Shown in pieces: positions 1-12,899 of a stretch of 64,000 nt of DNA; position 1 is the stretch's first letter; every line of letters begins with the position of its first letter. Location of the stretch: the NCBI GenBank assembly GCA_030549495.1, contig JAUIRK010000739.1, positions 1 through 64,000 of the forward strand, read 5' to 3'. The position numbers were made by a program, and so were the translations under genes. Under the pieces are notes generated by a model, which saw nothing but the letters and a program-made list of their open reading frames with translations, was not told the origin of the DNA and did no database searches. This DNA comes from Nectonema munidae (Eukaryota > Nematomorpha > Nectonematoida > Nectonematidae).

Positions 1-601
1 AAACCGTTGATGTCAACGTCTTAAAAAATAATTAAATGAGCTAAAAAAAATTTAATGTGATGTCTTTTAATATCTTAATTAAACATATCATTCTTGACGT
101 ATTCCCGCACAATATGAGAAATTTAAAGATAGCGCATAATTATTTGCTATATCACAAATTACAAAAATAGGACTTACAACATGCTAAAAAATTTTAATGG
201 TATTTGGCTTTGGCAAAAAAGCTTCCAATACAAAAAGATCTCTTTTTTATATCAAATTTAAGGAAGAATTAAAAATCTTTTCAAGAACTGTTTTAGAATG
301 TCAAGGGATTGATAAAAACATGGTAAGGTGGAATAAAAAAGACTGTTTGAAAATGTATGGAAAGCATGTATGATTCACACCAGGGGCAAACCGCGATTGG
401 TTAACTTGTTTTTAAAATAATTGTTTTTTAAAATAACCACTTTTAACCTTTTGCAATGATTTGCCTTTTATAATAACTTTTAAGGAAAAAAAAACCTACC
501 AGAAAAAGTTATAGAGCTTCAACAAAAACAAAAAATTTTTACAGCATAACTTAAGTTTTTTGAAAACTAATTTGACGTATCCACTATATAGCATACCCTA
601 T

Positions 602-760
602 GGGTGGCATGGCAGGTTGGTTGAGAAGATGGACTCGGCACGGAAGCCTCTGGGTTCGATTTCTCATCGATACCAATTTGTTCATAGTTTGACATAAGCG
701 GTACATCAGTGTCTTGTCAATGAAAACACACTCACGGTACCTTTACCTTACCTTTTACTA
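602..760 (+). repeat. tRNA-like SINE head in repeat unit, copy 1
   Basis: The stretch GGGTGGCATGGCAGGTTGG resembles an RNA polymerase III A box in a tRNA-like context. About 40 bases later GGTTCGATTTC (653-663) is a good B box. The following 100 bases, ending in a CTTTACCTTACC run, would be the SINE body. The same module is in units 2 and 3 and in a diverged inverted copy at 50.1 kb. A true tRNA is unlikely because the arms do not pair into a cloverleaf by eye. Confidence 0.5.
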
Positions 761-1984
761 AAAATTGAAAAATTTGCTACATAATTAACATAAGAGAGAA
801 AGGAGACAAAATAAACTAATAAAGCAATTTTCACTATTTAAAATGAAACTGTCTGTTCTCAGAATAATTTCAAAATAATAGGAGGCATAAAAAATGAGAT
901 AGTTTATCGGCACTTTATTTGATATTTTCAAGTTTTTATAAGCAGCAAATGCCAACGTATCAAGTACATTTTTAACAACTGATTTTGTTTCGATAATATA
1001 TTTTTATTATAATAATCAACAAATTTTCTAACAAAAATTATTTAATTAATTATGTACAGTGTAACTTACTAAATTTAACAATCGAACTTTATAAAAAATA
1101 TCTCTGCTCAAATATTAAACAAATAGAATATTTTTGCTTTTAAACTGAATAGCTAGTCAAAATATTAATTCCCAAATAGCTATTGAAAAAAAATTAAAGT
1201 TTTCAAATGTTACAAAATGTAACAAACGTACTGATAAAAATTAAAAGTCATCTTTGTTGAAATTTTTTTAACGCGAGTCTGACAATATTCATTGATATAA
1301 AATTTTAACGTTTTTTTCTCTCATTTAAAAACATAAACAAATTTTCATTTTTGCAAAATGTTTGGTGTATTGATGGAACTAAATTTTTTCAAAATCACTA
1401 TAAATTTAAATTCACTATATCACATAAGTTTACTATGCATGGGATAATTGATCAAGAATTAGTGTGGCCTTGATAGAAGCGATGGCCTACGTTACGGTCG
1501 AGAAGAAATTTCATAATTTTTACTTCACATTTATGTACCGTAAAATCGTATCAGAAAATAAAACTCGATATTTATAAAACGTATCAAAATTAAAAAAAAA
1601 AAGTTTGAAGCAAAAAACGTAATGGAACATGAGGAAAAAGATTCTTTCGAGGTTATTTACCTTGAAAATAAACGTTTTAAATATTCTTTAGTTCAATAAA
1701 TGCATATTTATATAAGTTTTTTATTTTCAATATTTTTAAATTACTCGTTTAGAGCACTTTATTTGATTTAACATAGTTTGTTAAGCAAAATTCAAAAAAC
1801 ATCAAATTTGATATTTAATGAAATAAAAATTTTATATAAAATGGAGAAATTTGGAGAAGTTTATTAAAAATTTAATTATTACATCGTAATAAAAAGAGCG
1901 CTCTCAACTATTTTGTCCTTTAAGCCTCAGAAAAATTTCTTTCAACACTCACTTGAGTGAAACAAGAAATGAAAAAACTATTTA

Positions 1985-3240
1985 AATATTTGGAAACCTG
2001 ATATTCTTAAAGAGTTTTAATGAAGAACACCTTGATATATCAACTTTTGATACCGACAACACCGATCTTTTAAAGGAATCCCGCACTCACGTCCTACACA
2101 ATGACCTCATATTCCATGAACAAACCCTTTACAAACAAATTAAAGGCTTGCCCATGGGATGTAAACTTTCATCTATTTTATCCAATATTTACTTACACTC
2201 CTTAGAAATAAAACTCTCCTAGCACCCTAAGTTCCCCCATGAAACCTGGCACAGATATGTCGACGAAATTTTGTTTCTATGGAACACCTCTAATAACCTT
2301 AACGAATTTTTCGAATTCGCCAACCACCATGATCCACATATCAAGTTCACCAAGGAAACCAACGAAACAGAACTTAATTACTTAGACATCCAGATCCAAA
2401 TAGTAAACAACACATTTAATTCATCACATAAAAATCCATTTTTCTTAATTACAACTATGCCCACTCTATGCACATCAAAAAAACCACCTACCTCGGCCAT
2501 ATCCCAAGAATATAGAAAATCAACAATACCAAAGTCTTACTGGGCAGTGATATTGAAAACCTTAATTCAATTTTTCTTCAAAACGGATACTCCCCCCATA
2601 TCCTGAATAAATGGCACTCCGAATTCTCAGCCTTCCGTACCCTATATGTTCCATAAAATATCTATTCCTCGATGAACTATATTTTTCTTCTACTCGTACT
2701 CCTCTAATACTACCTCCTATCCAAAACGCCCTATGCAAAAAATAGAAATGATCATCAAGAAACATAATCACCCTATTACAAATATCCAAAAAAGCCGTTA
2801 AATCAAAACCTATTTGTCCAATAAACCTAAACCATATCCATTACCCATCAAATTGCAACAACAAATGCAACCACATCAACATCATTTATAAGATAAAATG
2901 CTTCCTGTGCAATAGTATCTATATTGGAGAAACCAAAAGACTTCCCTATCCCGCTTTAAGGAACACCTCAGGGATGCCAAACTTAAAAGTGCTGAGAAGG
3001 AAATAAGCTACCATACCTTATAATCCATAAGGATACACCAAGTGGACAAGCTTCACTCTCCATGGAAGTAATTTAATTACGCCTCAAGCTACCTCCAACA
3101 AGAACACAAAGAAGAATACCGAATCACGACACTAAAGCCCTATATCAACGCGCACCACACACAGCCAATAACCCACAATTAACACCTCTAACACAACCGA
3201 AACCCACCTCTTTCATTTTTAATAAAGACGTGTATAATTT
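1985..3240 (+). mobile_element. Penelope-like retroelement relic A, unit 1
   Basis: The plus strand encodes the second half of a Penelope-family reverse transcriptase. The palm motif GLPMGCKLSSILSNIYLHSL lies at about 2,148-2,207, and RYVDEILFLW (catalytic YVDD-type motif, here YVDE) at about 2,253-2,282. NYLDIQIQIVNN follows near 2,377. A GIY-YIG endonuclease start, YKIKCFLCNSIYIGET, lies near 2,887-2,934. RT followed by GIY-YIG on one strand is the diagnostic layout of Penelope-like elements. The N-terminal part is missing and the frame is interrupted several times, so this is a dead copy. One open piece of 111 codons (2,271-2,606) survives. Confidence 0.85.
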
Positions 3241-4383
3241 TTGTTACGCCTATCTTATGATATTCTATATGGATTATGTATATTACATGATTGTACAATA
3301 AATTGATGTAAGTGGAACAAGAAAAAATATATCAAAGCTTCGATAAAAAAACGAGATCGAAGTCGTACCAAACTTGGATATTTATAGGAAATAAGATTTT
3401 TTTCGTACGTAACTGGGAACCATAAATTTTACAAAAAAAATATTGAGCGGTAATAAAATTTCGAAACGTAACGTACCGTAAACCACCACTTTTTGAGTGA
3501 ATAGATACGCTAAGTGTCCTTTGAAGAAGAATTATCTGCAAAATATATTACATTTTTGTCTTGAATTTTGTTTAACAGTCACTTCATCAATATCAGGTTT
3601 AGAAAAGCTCTTCTTTCATTTGCAGCTTCAATTATTCATTTGATAAAAAAGACGTATACAAATAAATTATAACAAACAGATAGGCCAAAAAATATGTTAA
3701 AAATGAGAAAGATGTAGCCCTAAAAAGGGCTTCGGTATTTTAAGTTATGGCTGAAAAAATCAATTTAAAAAGTATTACCTTTGCATGGAAATGCTTTAAC
3801 ATTTCCTATATTATCACACGTTAATTTGCCCCATGTATATGAATATACACCCAATTATATTTGTGTAATATTTTATTTTCCTGAAATTTCTGAGAAACAT
3901 GGAGATTATAGGAAAAATTCCAAGTTCAATCAATTTATACTTTTAAAGCTTATCAAAACATGTTGATTACGAAAATGTAAAACGATGTCAATTTCTAAAT
4001 GATAAAATACTTTAATAACCACTTTTAATATTTTTAAAAAGTTAAATTTAAAAGCGAAAAAAAAATCGATTCGAACAATTTAAAATTAATTGCATATTTG
4101 TAATAATCGCATTTAAAATTCACGCTTTAGGTGTTTTGGGATTAAAAGACACCCACTCATTAAGTAGTAAAGAGAAAAAGTAACATTAATATAATTTCAT
4201 TTAAAAAAAGAACTAAAAATTCAACTATTTCCCCCTACGGATTCACTCATCTCCGTGCTTTTCAGATTTTGTTGTCTTAGTGAATTTCTTGGTATTTTTA
4301 GCATTGTGTACCAGACTCTTGATAGGTTGCCATTTGCCGTGCTTCTAGATATTGATCTTTGAAGCAACAAGCCCACATTAAAA

Positions 4384-4513
4384 CCCTTTCGTGACCAGTG
4401 TATAATATATGATACATAAACAATTTTACCTTCGTCTGCTTTTTCAAATAGTTTTGTATATGAATCTTCTGCTTTTTAATAAATATCGTCTTGTTTTTCT
4501 GGTAATGAAAGGG
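4384..4513. mobile_element. piggyBac-type MITE (130 bp), unit 1
   Basis: The terminal inverted repeats are CCCTTTCGTGACCAG on the left and, reverse-complemented, CCCTTTCATTACCAG on the right. TTAA sits next to both ends (4,378-4,381 and 4,514-4,517), the target site of piggyBac transposases. The interior has two GTCTGC/GCAGAC-type motifs facing each other. A 130-bp element at 52,448 has the same length, ends and interior motifs. It is too short to code. Confidence 0.65.
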
Positions 4514-5389
4514 TTAAAGTGTTTCTTGTTACTCACTCTACTATCGGTATAAATACTTGTTATATGATCTGTTAAGATTTTATCTTAAATTAGTCCCGAA
4601 GTTTTTAAGACCTTGAAAATCACATTTAATCTCTCTCAAAGAATGCATTACTAAGTGGTAAAGTAAAATATGTTTAAGCAGTCCCGCCAATATACAAAAT
4701 ACAACTTCAGTCTCGGCTTTTAAATATATAGACATTATGAAAGCTTAAGTATCCTGTGCCGAATTGTCCCTTAACTATAAAAAGGACTCTAGTCCTGTGA
4801 CTATTGGTCATCTATGTGCTTACATGAATTTTAACTTTGTTATATAAATAATATTTTTAAAAATCCGTTAGCTAAATATTTAATGCGGAGAGAAGGTGAA
4901 AAATCGGAAGTCTCTGGGTCAAAACAAGAGTAGTCGCATGTATTTAAAAACTCTGGCTAAACTAGTTGTCGTAATTTTAGTATACAAACTAAAATATCAA
5001 ATAAGGAAATTTAGCGTACAATTTATTAGAGATAAATAAATTTATTTTATACAATTAAAAAAATATTGAAAACAATAAGAAAAATTCAGCCTGGTAGGCT
5101 TTTAAAATTAAAGCTTTAAAAAGTTCTTACTGAAAATAAAAGATCAATAAAACCTTTCTTGTGATTTTTGTAGTCTTGACTAGAACCTGGCTTGTATCAT
5201 GAAGGTTTCTGAGTCGAATACAAGAATTTCAAACATCATTGCACATATTAAGATATAAGCGGTGCAGGTTGTATCTTTTAGGTAAATAAACTCCACACTT
5301 TGTAACTTTCTTCTGGTAGTGAGTTGAAGACAGTGTGTATTTAAAGTTGAATTTAGTCTTGCGAACAAATCGTCCAATTTAAGATTGCC

Positions 5390-5507
5390 AACACCATATC
5401 TTTTATATCTTTTGAATATTACACATCGGATCTTTGTTATGAAGTACAAACACCATATATTTTATATCTTTTGGATATTAAACGTCGGATCTTTGGTATG
5501 AAGCGCC
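5390..5507. repeat. two-copy 59-bp tandem repeat within the unit
   Basis: The block beginning AACACCATAT and ending in GGATCTTTGNTATGAAG occurs twice head to tail with about 10% difference. The same pair is present in unit 2 near 13,774-13,895. A second small duplication, GGCGTAGTAATNT...AATGGAGT, follows at about 5,706-5,780. No function is visible. Confidence 0.75.
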
Positions 5508-6135
5508 AAAAGTGTTAGTCTTAGATAAAGTCTTGTACGTAGTTAGATATTGTAAAATATAAAACAGACGAAAATTTTTAGAAAAAATTTAAATTGAATG
5601 AGAATAATAATAAATAAAATTATAAAAATAGAAATTTATTTTTTAAAATATAAAATAATAGTTATATATTTACAATGCTTCATTTGATTTTTAAAAATTT
5701 TGAATGGCGTAGTAATCTGTAATGGAGTTGAAATAAGTTATACAATAGTGGCGTAGTAATATTTAATGGAGTGTTACCCGGTTACAATAATAATAATGCG
5801 CAGCAATAAATAAAGAAACAATACTTAAAACTGTGTATATATATATTGATTATTTATTAAAACAACTTTTTAAATTAAAAAATATATTTTGAAATTAAAA
5901 AGAAGGTTTTTAATTATTAAATTTAATATAATTTGAATTTTTTTGTAATTTGATTTTCGTTTAATGCAATTTTCAGTAATGGCGGATTTAAATTTTTTCC
6001 TCCTATAGCCAGATTTGTTTAACTTATTTTAAAGAAAAAGAATAGGCTCTAATATTGAAATAATTTAAAAGATATGCTGTTTATTTTACGCGAAGGATAT
6101 GGGAATCTTTTTACTTTCGACAAATTTGCAATGCC

Positions 6136-6468
6136 ATGGAGTTTTTATATCACTCTACGAATTTAAATCTTTATATAAAAAGTGTAGATCTAGCGAAAAC
6201 CACTTTTGATATCCCCAGCAAATCAAAGGAAGCAAAAAAGTTATTAAAAACAAAGTTAAATTCAAATGTCCGAGAATTCTATGAATACCTTAAAGAGTAT
6301 ATTTTTTATCAAATATTGAATAATTGTTTGTTTAAAATTTATAAAAAATTTTTGTACTTTATTAATTATTCGCTACGACTTATTTTTGTGAATAAATACT
6401 TAATTATTAATAAAGAATTTTTAAATCTGTTTTTTCTTTTTCATACCTTAATATTTTACTTCCTTTAA
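6136..6468 (+). other. unrecognised open frame in repeat unit
   Basis: An open stretch of 110 codons starts MEFLYHSTNLNLYIKSVDLA, with a charged first half and a Phe/Leu-rich tail. The unit 2 version (14,522-14,755) differs at two residues in the shared part and ends after 77 codons, so the tail is not conserved. I do not recognise it. It could be a remnant of an element protein or chance. Confidence 0.2.
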
Positions 6469-6999
6469 TTTGTTCTTTAGCGCCCCTCTTATCTGCAATC
6501 CTATGATGATTACCATAAGGCAATTCCACACAGGTTTAGCCACCATTCAATTTTTTAACACTAAACTATTGATAACAGTTTTTTATATCTATCAACTATA
6601 TTAGCAAATCATAGTTGCCAACATCTGGAGGGCAAAAATGGTAGAAATTATAAACTGAAAATAAAAGATGACAGATTTATTATAAATTCAACAGTCAATG
6701 CATTCAAAATATGATGAATAGATAACTAATTTACCAGGGTAACATTCAATTTTCACAATCCTTTTCCGTCATAAAAAGGTGCTTGGTATGTGGAGATATT
6801 TGCTTCAGGGAGCAGTTTTGCTGTGGGTACTCACTAGGGTAATTACAAAAATTATTTTTTGATGAAACCACTTGCAAACGAGGAACTTTTATGTGTAATT
6901 TAAAAATACTATTATTATTTTTGCATTTTATTCCACGCGAATTCCATCTTGATTGATGTATGTTCGGTAGTTTCTTCCAGTATATTTCCTTGTTTTGGA

Positions 7000-7890
7000 A
7001 TCCTTTGAAGACTCTCTAGTCTCCAACTACTTCTTAAAATTTTATGCCCGCTATGTAGATGACATTTTTTGCATTATGAACAAAAACCATATTAACCTGT
7101 TCCACTCAACCCTCAATAATTTCTATGAATGTTTAAAATTCAGGGTTGAATAATAAAAACATGACCCTACCCTTTTTAGATTGCGTTGTCACGAACCTAT
7201 TCACACATAACGATACTTAGACTTCTTATCCAAACACCCCTTTGCACAAAAATGATCTGAAACGCCTTTTAACCGCTCATTTTATCTTTCATCTAATTCC
7301 GAGACACTAGAAATGGAAGTGAACAATGTCAAATCTATTTTAGAGTCAAATAACTATCCCAAATATGTAATTAAAAACTCACTACGTTCGTCCCAAAAAG
7401 TTTGGAAGATAAAGATAAATTTTTGATCGGAAAATATTTTAGAGAGTTTACAATTTTCGTATTCAACCCACAAAAAAACTTTCATAATCCACAACTTCGA
7501 CACTTTTTATTTCAACAAACTTAAACCGCACTATGTACTCACAACGTCACTTTGATTCCCAAGCCTAACAATCCCTTACACCAACTTCAAACACTTTTCG
7601 TGAGAATTATGATCGTCTCAAAACCAGTAACTGTGTATACAAAATAAACTGCATTGGTTGCACTACTACATACATAGGCAAGACCGACAGACTGCTGCAA
7701 ATTCGTATCAAAGAACAACAATACCTCGTCTCAAGGCATAAACAGAACGCTGAACTGAACCTCCATAACAATATGCTGCTTCAACCCCTAATAACCTATC
7801 CCACACATTCCTTCAACTTCGAAAATACAAAAATACTATGCACCTCATCCCCAAAATATCTCTTGTTCCTTGTGCGTTTGGATTAATCTT
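7000..7890 (+). mobile_element. Penelope-like retroelement relic B, unit 1
   Basis: This is a second Penelope-like relic, clearly different in sequence from relic A. The RT palm motif FYARYVDDIFCIMNKNH is at about 7,040-7,090. NMTLPFLDCVVTNLF follows near 7,159, and the GIY-YIG start VYKINCIGCTTTYIGKTDR at about 7,636-7,692. The RT before the YVDD motif is absent and the frame is interrupted many times. It has the same orientation as relic A, about 3.8 kb downstream of it. Confidence 0.8.
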
Positions 7891-8970
7891 TCCACATTAC
7901 CTTTATATTAGTACTTGATAAAGTACGTCATCATTCCGAAATATATCGTTTTTGATAATAAAAAATCTTTGTTCCTTTTTGAACTATTTCAACTTATTTA
8001 ACAAACTTTATATTTGAAAATCTAGTCTTCATTCTTACAAAACTAAAATGAACTTTGATTGATGTTCTGGCATATCTACGATGTATTTTGTAAAAAATAA
8101 GTAAAGCCAATAAAATCAGTATGAAAATGCTAGTTTATATGCAAAGTTAATTCACAAAAGCATCTAATACATAAATAGCTTATTGGCAGTTACTGTTAAT
8201 TTTGATCACAACTTTTTTTAATTTTACTTTTTTGCTTGATTCTTTTTCTTCAAATTTCATAAAATTTTTGGCTTATATTTTTTAAATTTATTTTATTTTA
8301 TATTTGTACATTTTACTTAATTTCAAAAAAATTCAAACAAATTAATTGATTTTTTGAAATCTTTAAAAGAAACCGTTGATGTCATCGTCTTAAAAAATAA
8401 TTAAATGAGCTAAAAAAATTTAATGTGATGTCTTTTAATATCTTAATTAAACATATCATTCTTGACGTATTCCCGCACAATATGAGAAATTTAAAGATAG
8501 CGCATAATTATTTGCTATATCACAAATTACAAAAATAGGACTTACAACATGCTAAAAAATTTTAATGGTATTTGGCTTTGGCAAAAAATGCTTCCAATAC
8601 AAAAAGATCTCTTTTTTTATATCAAATTTAAGGAAGAATTAAAAATCTTTTCAAGAACTGTTTTAGAATGTCAAGGGATTGATAAAAACATGGTAAGGTG
8701 GAATAAAAAAGACTGTTTGAAAATGTATGGAAAGCATGTATGATTCACAACAGGGGCAAACCGCGATTGGTTAACTTGTTTTTAAAATAATTGTTTTTTA
8801 AAATAACCACTTTTAACCTTTTGCAATGATTTGCCTTTTATAATAACTTTTAAGGAAAAAAAACCTACCAGAAAAAGTTATAGAGCTTCAACAAAAACAA
8901 AAAATTTTTACAGCATAACTTAAGTTTTTTGAAAACTAATTTGACGTATCCACTATATAGCATACCCTAT

Positions 8971-9129
8971 GGGTGGCATGGCAGGTTGGTTGAGAAGATG
9001 GACTCGGCACGGAAGCCTCTGGGTTCGATTTCTCATCGATACCAATTTGTTCATAGTTTGACATAAGCGGTACATCAGTGTCTTGTCAATGAAAACACAC
9101 TCACGGTACCTTTACCTTACCTTTTACTA
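8971..9129 (+). repeat. tRNA-like SINE head in repeat unit, copy 2
   Basis: Same module as at 602-760, carried along by the tandem duplication. The B box is intact at about 9,022-9,032. Confidence 0.5.
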
Positions 9130-10369
9130 AAAATTGAAAAATTTGCTACATAATTAACATAAGAGAGAAAGGAGACAAAATAAACTAATAAAGCAATTTT
9201 CACTATTTAAAATGAAACTGTCTGTTCTCAGAATAATTTCAAAATAATAGGAGGCATAAAAAATGAGATAGTTTATCGGCACTTTATTTGATATTTTCAA
9301 GTTTTTATAAGCAGCAAATGCCAACGTATCAAGTACATTTTTAACAACTGATTTTGTTTCGATAATATATTTTTATTATAATAATCAACAAATTTTCTAA
9401 CAAAAATTATTTAATTAATTATGTACAGTGTAACTTACTAAATTTAACAATCGAACGTTATAAAAAATATCTCTGCTCAAATATTAAACAAATAGAATAT
9501 TTTTGCTTTTAAACTGAATAGCTAGTCAAAATATTAATTCCCAAATAGCTATTGAAAAAAAATTTCTTGAATTGAAAAAATTAAAGTTTTCAAATGTTAC
9601 AAAATGTAACAAACGTACTGATAAAGATTAAAAGTCATCTTTGTTGAAAATTTTTTTAACGCGAGTCTGACAATATTCATTGATATAAAATTTTAACGTT
9701 TTTTTCTCTCATTTAAAAACATAAACAAATTTTCATTTTTGCAAAATGTTTGGTGTATTGATGGAACTAAATTTTTTCAAAATCACTATAAATTTAAATT
9801 CACTATATCACATAAGTTTACTATGCATGTGATAATTGATCAAGAATTAGTGTGGCCTTGATAGAAGCGATGGCCTACGTTACGGTCGAGAAGAAATTTC
9901 ATAATTTTTACTTCACATTTATGTACCGTAAAATCGTATCAGAAAATAAAACTCGATATTTATAAAACGTATCAAAATTAAAAAAAAAGTTTGAAGCAAA
10001 AAACGTAATGGAACATGAGGAAAAAGATTCTTTCGAGGTTATTTACCTTGAAAATAAACGTTTTAAATATTCTTTAGTTCAATAAATGCATATTTATATA
10101 AGTTTTTTATTTTCAATATTTTTATATTACTCGTTTAGATCACTTTATTTGATTTAACATAGTTTGTTAAGCAAAATTCAAAAAACATCAAATTTGATAT
10201 TTAATGAAATAAAAATTTTATATAAAATGGAGAAATTTGGAGAAGTTTATTAAAAATTTAATTATTACATCGTAATAAAAAGAGCGCTCTCAACTATTTT
10301 GTCCTTAAGCCTCAGAAAAATTTCTTTCAACACTCACTTGAGTGAAACAAGAAATGAAAAAACTATTTA

Positions 10370-11625
10370 AATATTTGGAAACCTGATATTCTTAAAGAGT
10401 TTTAATGAAGAACACCTTGATATATCAACTTTTGATACCGACAACACCGATCTTTTAAAGGAATCCCGCACTCACGTCCTACACAATGACCTCATATTCC
10501 ATGAACAAACCCTTTACAAACAAATTAAAGGCTTGCCCATGGGATGTAAACTTTCATCTATTTTATCCAATATTTACTTACACTCCTTAGAAATAAAACT
10601 CTCCTAGCACCCTAAGTTCCCCCATGAAACCTGGCACAGATATGTCGACGAAATTTTGTTTCTATGGAACACCTCTAATAACCTTAACGAATTTTTCGAA
10701 TTCGCCAACCACCATGATACACATATCAAGTTCACCAAGGAAACCAACGAAACAGAACTTAATTACTTAGACATCCAGATCCAAATAGTAAACAACACAT
10801 TTAATTCATCACATAAAAATCCATTTTTCTTAATTACAACTATGCCCACTCTATGCACATCAAAAAAACCACCTACCTCGGCCATATCCCAAGAATATAG
10901 AAAATCAACAATACCAAAGTCTTACTGGGCAGTGATATTGAAAACCTTAATTCAATTTTTCTTCAAAACGGATACTCCCCCCATATCCTGAATAAATGGC
11001 ACTCCGAATTCTCAGCCTTCCGTACCCTATATGTTCCATAAAATATCTATTCCTCGATGAACTATATTTTTCTTCTACTCGTACTCCTCTAATACTACCT
11101 CCTATCCAAAACGCCCTATGCAAAAAATAGAAATGATCATCAAGAAACATAATCACCGTATTACAAATATACAAAAAAGCCGTTAAATCAAAACCTATTT
11201 GTCCAATAAACCTAAACCATATCCATTACCCATCAAATTGCAACAACAAATGCAACCACATCAACATCATTTATAAGATAAAATGCTTCCTGTGCAATAG
11301 TATCTATATTGGAGAAACCAAAAGACTTCCCTATCCCGCTTTAAGGAACACCTCAGGGATGCCAAACTTAAAAGTGCTGAGAAGGAAATAAGCTACCATA
11401 CCTTATAATCCATAAGGATACACCAAGTGGACAAGCTTCACTCTCCATGGAAGTAATTTAATTACGCCTCAAGCTACCTCCAACAAGAACACAAAGAAGA
11501 ATACCGAATCACGACACTAAAGCCCTAGATCAACGCGCACCACACACAGCCAATAACCCACAATTAACACCTCTAACACAACCGAAACCCACCTCTTTCA
11601 TTTTTAATAAAGACGTGTATAATTT
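10370..11625 (+). mobile_element. Penelope-like retroelement relic A, unit 2
   Basis: Duplicate of the relic at 1,985-3,240, shifted by 8,385 bases. The open piece at 10,656-10,991 differs from copy 1 at one residue (HHDTH for HHDPH). It is equally broken and was copied with the unit, not inserted afresh. Confidence 0.85.
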
Positions 11626-12769
11626 TTGTTACGCCTATCTTATGATATTCTATATGGATTATGTATATTACATGATTGTACAATAAATTGATGTAAGTGG
11701 AACAAGAAAAAATATATCAAAGCTTCGATAAAAAAACGAGATCGAAGTCGTACCAAACTTGGATATTTATAGGAAATAAGATTTTTTTCGTACGTAACTG
11801 GGAACCATAAATTTTACAAAAAAAATATTGAGCGGTAATAAAATTTCGAAACGTAACGTACCGTAAACCACCACTTTTTGAGTGAATAGATACGCTAAGT
11901 GTCCTTTGAAGAAGAATTATCTGCAAAATATATTACATTTTTGTCTTGAATTTTGTTTAACAGTCACTTCATCAATATCAGGTTTAGAAAAGCTCTTCTT
12001 TCATTTGCAGCTTCAATTATTCATTTGATAAAAAAGACGTATACAAATAAATTATAACAAACAGATAGGCCAAAAAATAAGTTAAAAATGAGAAAGATGT
12101 AGCCCTAAAAAGGGCTTCGGTATTTTAAGTTATGGCTGAAAAAAATCAATTTAAAAAGTATTACCTTTGCATGGAAATGCTTTAACATTTCCTATATTAT
12201 CACACGTTAATTTGCCCCATGTATATGAATATACACCCAATTATATTTGTGTAATATTTTATTTTCCTGAAATTTCTGAAAACATGGAGATTATAGGAAA
12301 AATTCCAAGTTCAATCAATTTATACTTTTAAAGCTTATCAAAACATATTGATTACGAAAATGTAAAACGATGTCAATTTCTAAATGATAAAATACTTTAA
12401 TAACCACTTTTAATATTTTTAAAAAAGTTAAATTTAAAAGCGAAAAAAAAATCGATTCGAACAATTTAAAATTAATTGCATATTTGTAATAATCGCATTT
12501 AAAATTCACGCTTTAGGTGTTTTGGGATTAAAAGACACCCACTCATTAAGTAGTAAAGAGAAAAAGTAACATTAATATAATTTCATTTAAAAAAAGAACT
12601 AAAAATTCAACTATTTCCCCCTACGGATTCACTCATCTCCGTGCTTTTCAGATTTTGTTGTCTTAGTGAATTTCTTGGTATTTTTAGCATTGTGTACCAG
12701 ACTCTTGATAGGTTGCCATTTGCCGTGCTTCTAGATATTGATCTTTGAAGCAACAAGCCCACATTAAAA

Positions 12770-12899
12770 CCCTTTCGTGACCAGTGTATAATATATGATA
12801 CATAAACAATTTTACCTTCGTCTGCTTTTTCAAATAGTTTTGTATATGAATCTTCTGCTTTTTAATAAATATCGTCTTGTTTTTCTGGTAATGAAAGGG
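12770..12899. mobile_element. piggyBac-type MITE (130 bp), unit 2
   Basis: Copy of the 4,384-4,513 element carried by the second tandem unit, with the same TTAA flanks. Confidence 0.62.

Larger units (their letters stand above)
1..8369 (+). repeat. 8.4-kb tandem repeat unit, copy 1
   Basis: The same sequence restarts at 8,370 and 16,763, so this is the first of three direct copies; the window edge may cut it. By eye the copies differ by scattered single bases and short indels only. Contents in order: an open stretch near 181-372, a tRNA-like SINE head (602-760), a Penelope-like relic (about 1,985-3,240), a TTAA-flanked MITE (4,384-4,513), a two-copy 59-bp repeat (5,390-5,507), an unrecognised open frame (6,136-6,468) and a second Penelope-like relic (about 7,000-7,890). 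The rest is AT-rich DNA in which I see no gene. The array could continue left of the window. Confidence 0.95.

Noticed and set aside
602-680. A real tRNA gene
   Set aside because: The B box is good, but the arms do not pair into a cloverleaf and the module recurs as a repeat.
2562-2789. Minus-strand open frames opposite Penelope relic A
   Set aside because: Antisense to recognisable RT-derived sequence; no independent signature.
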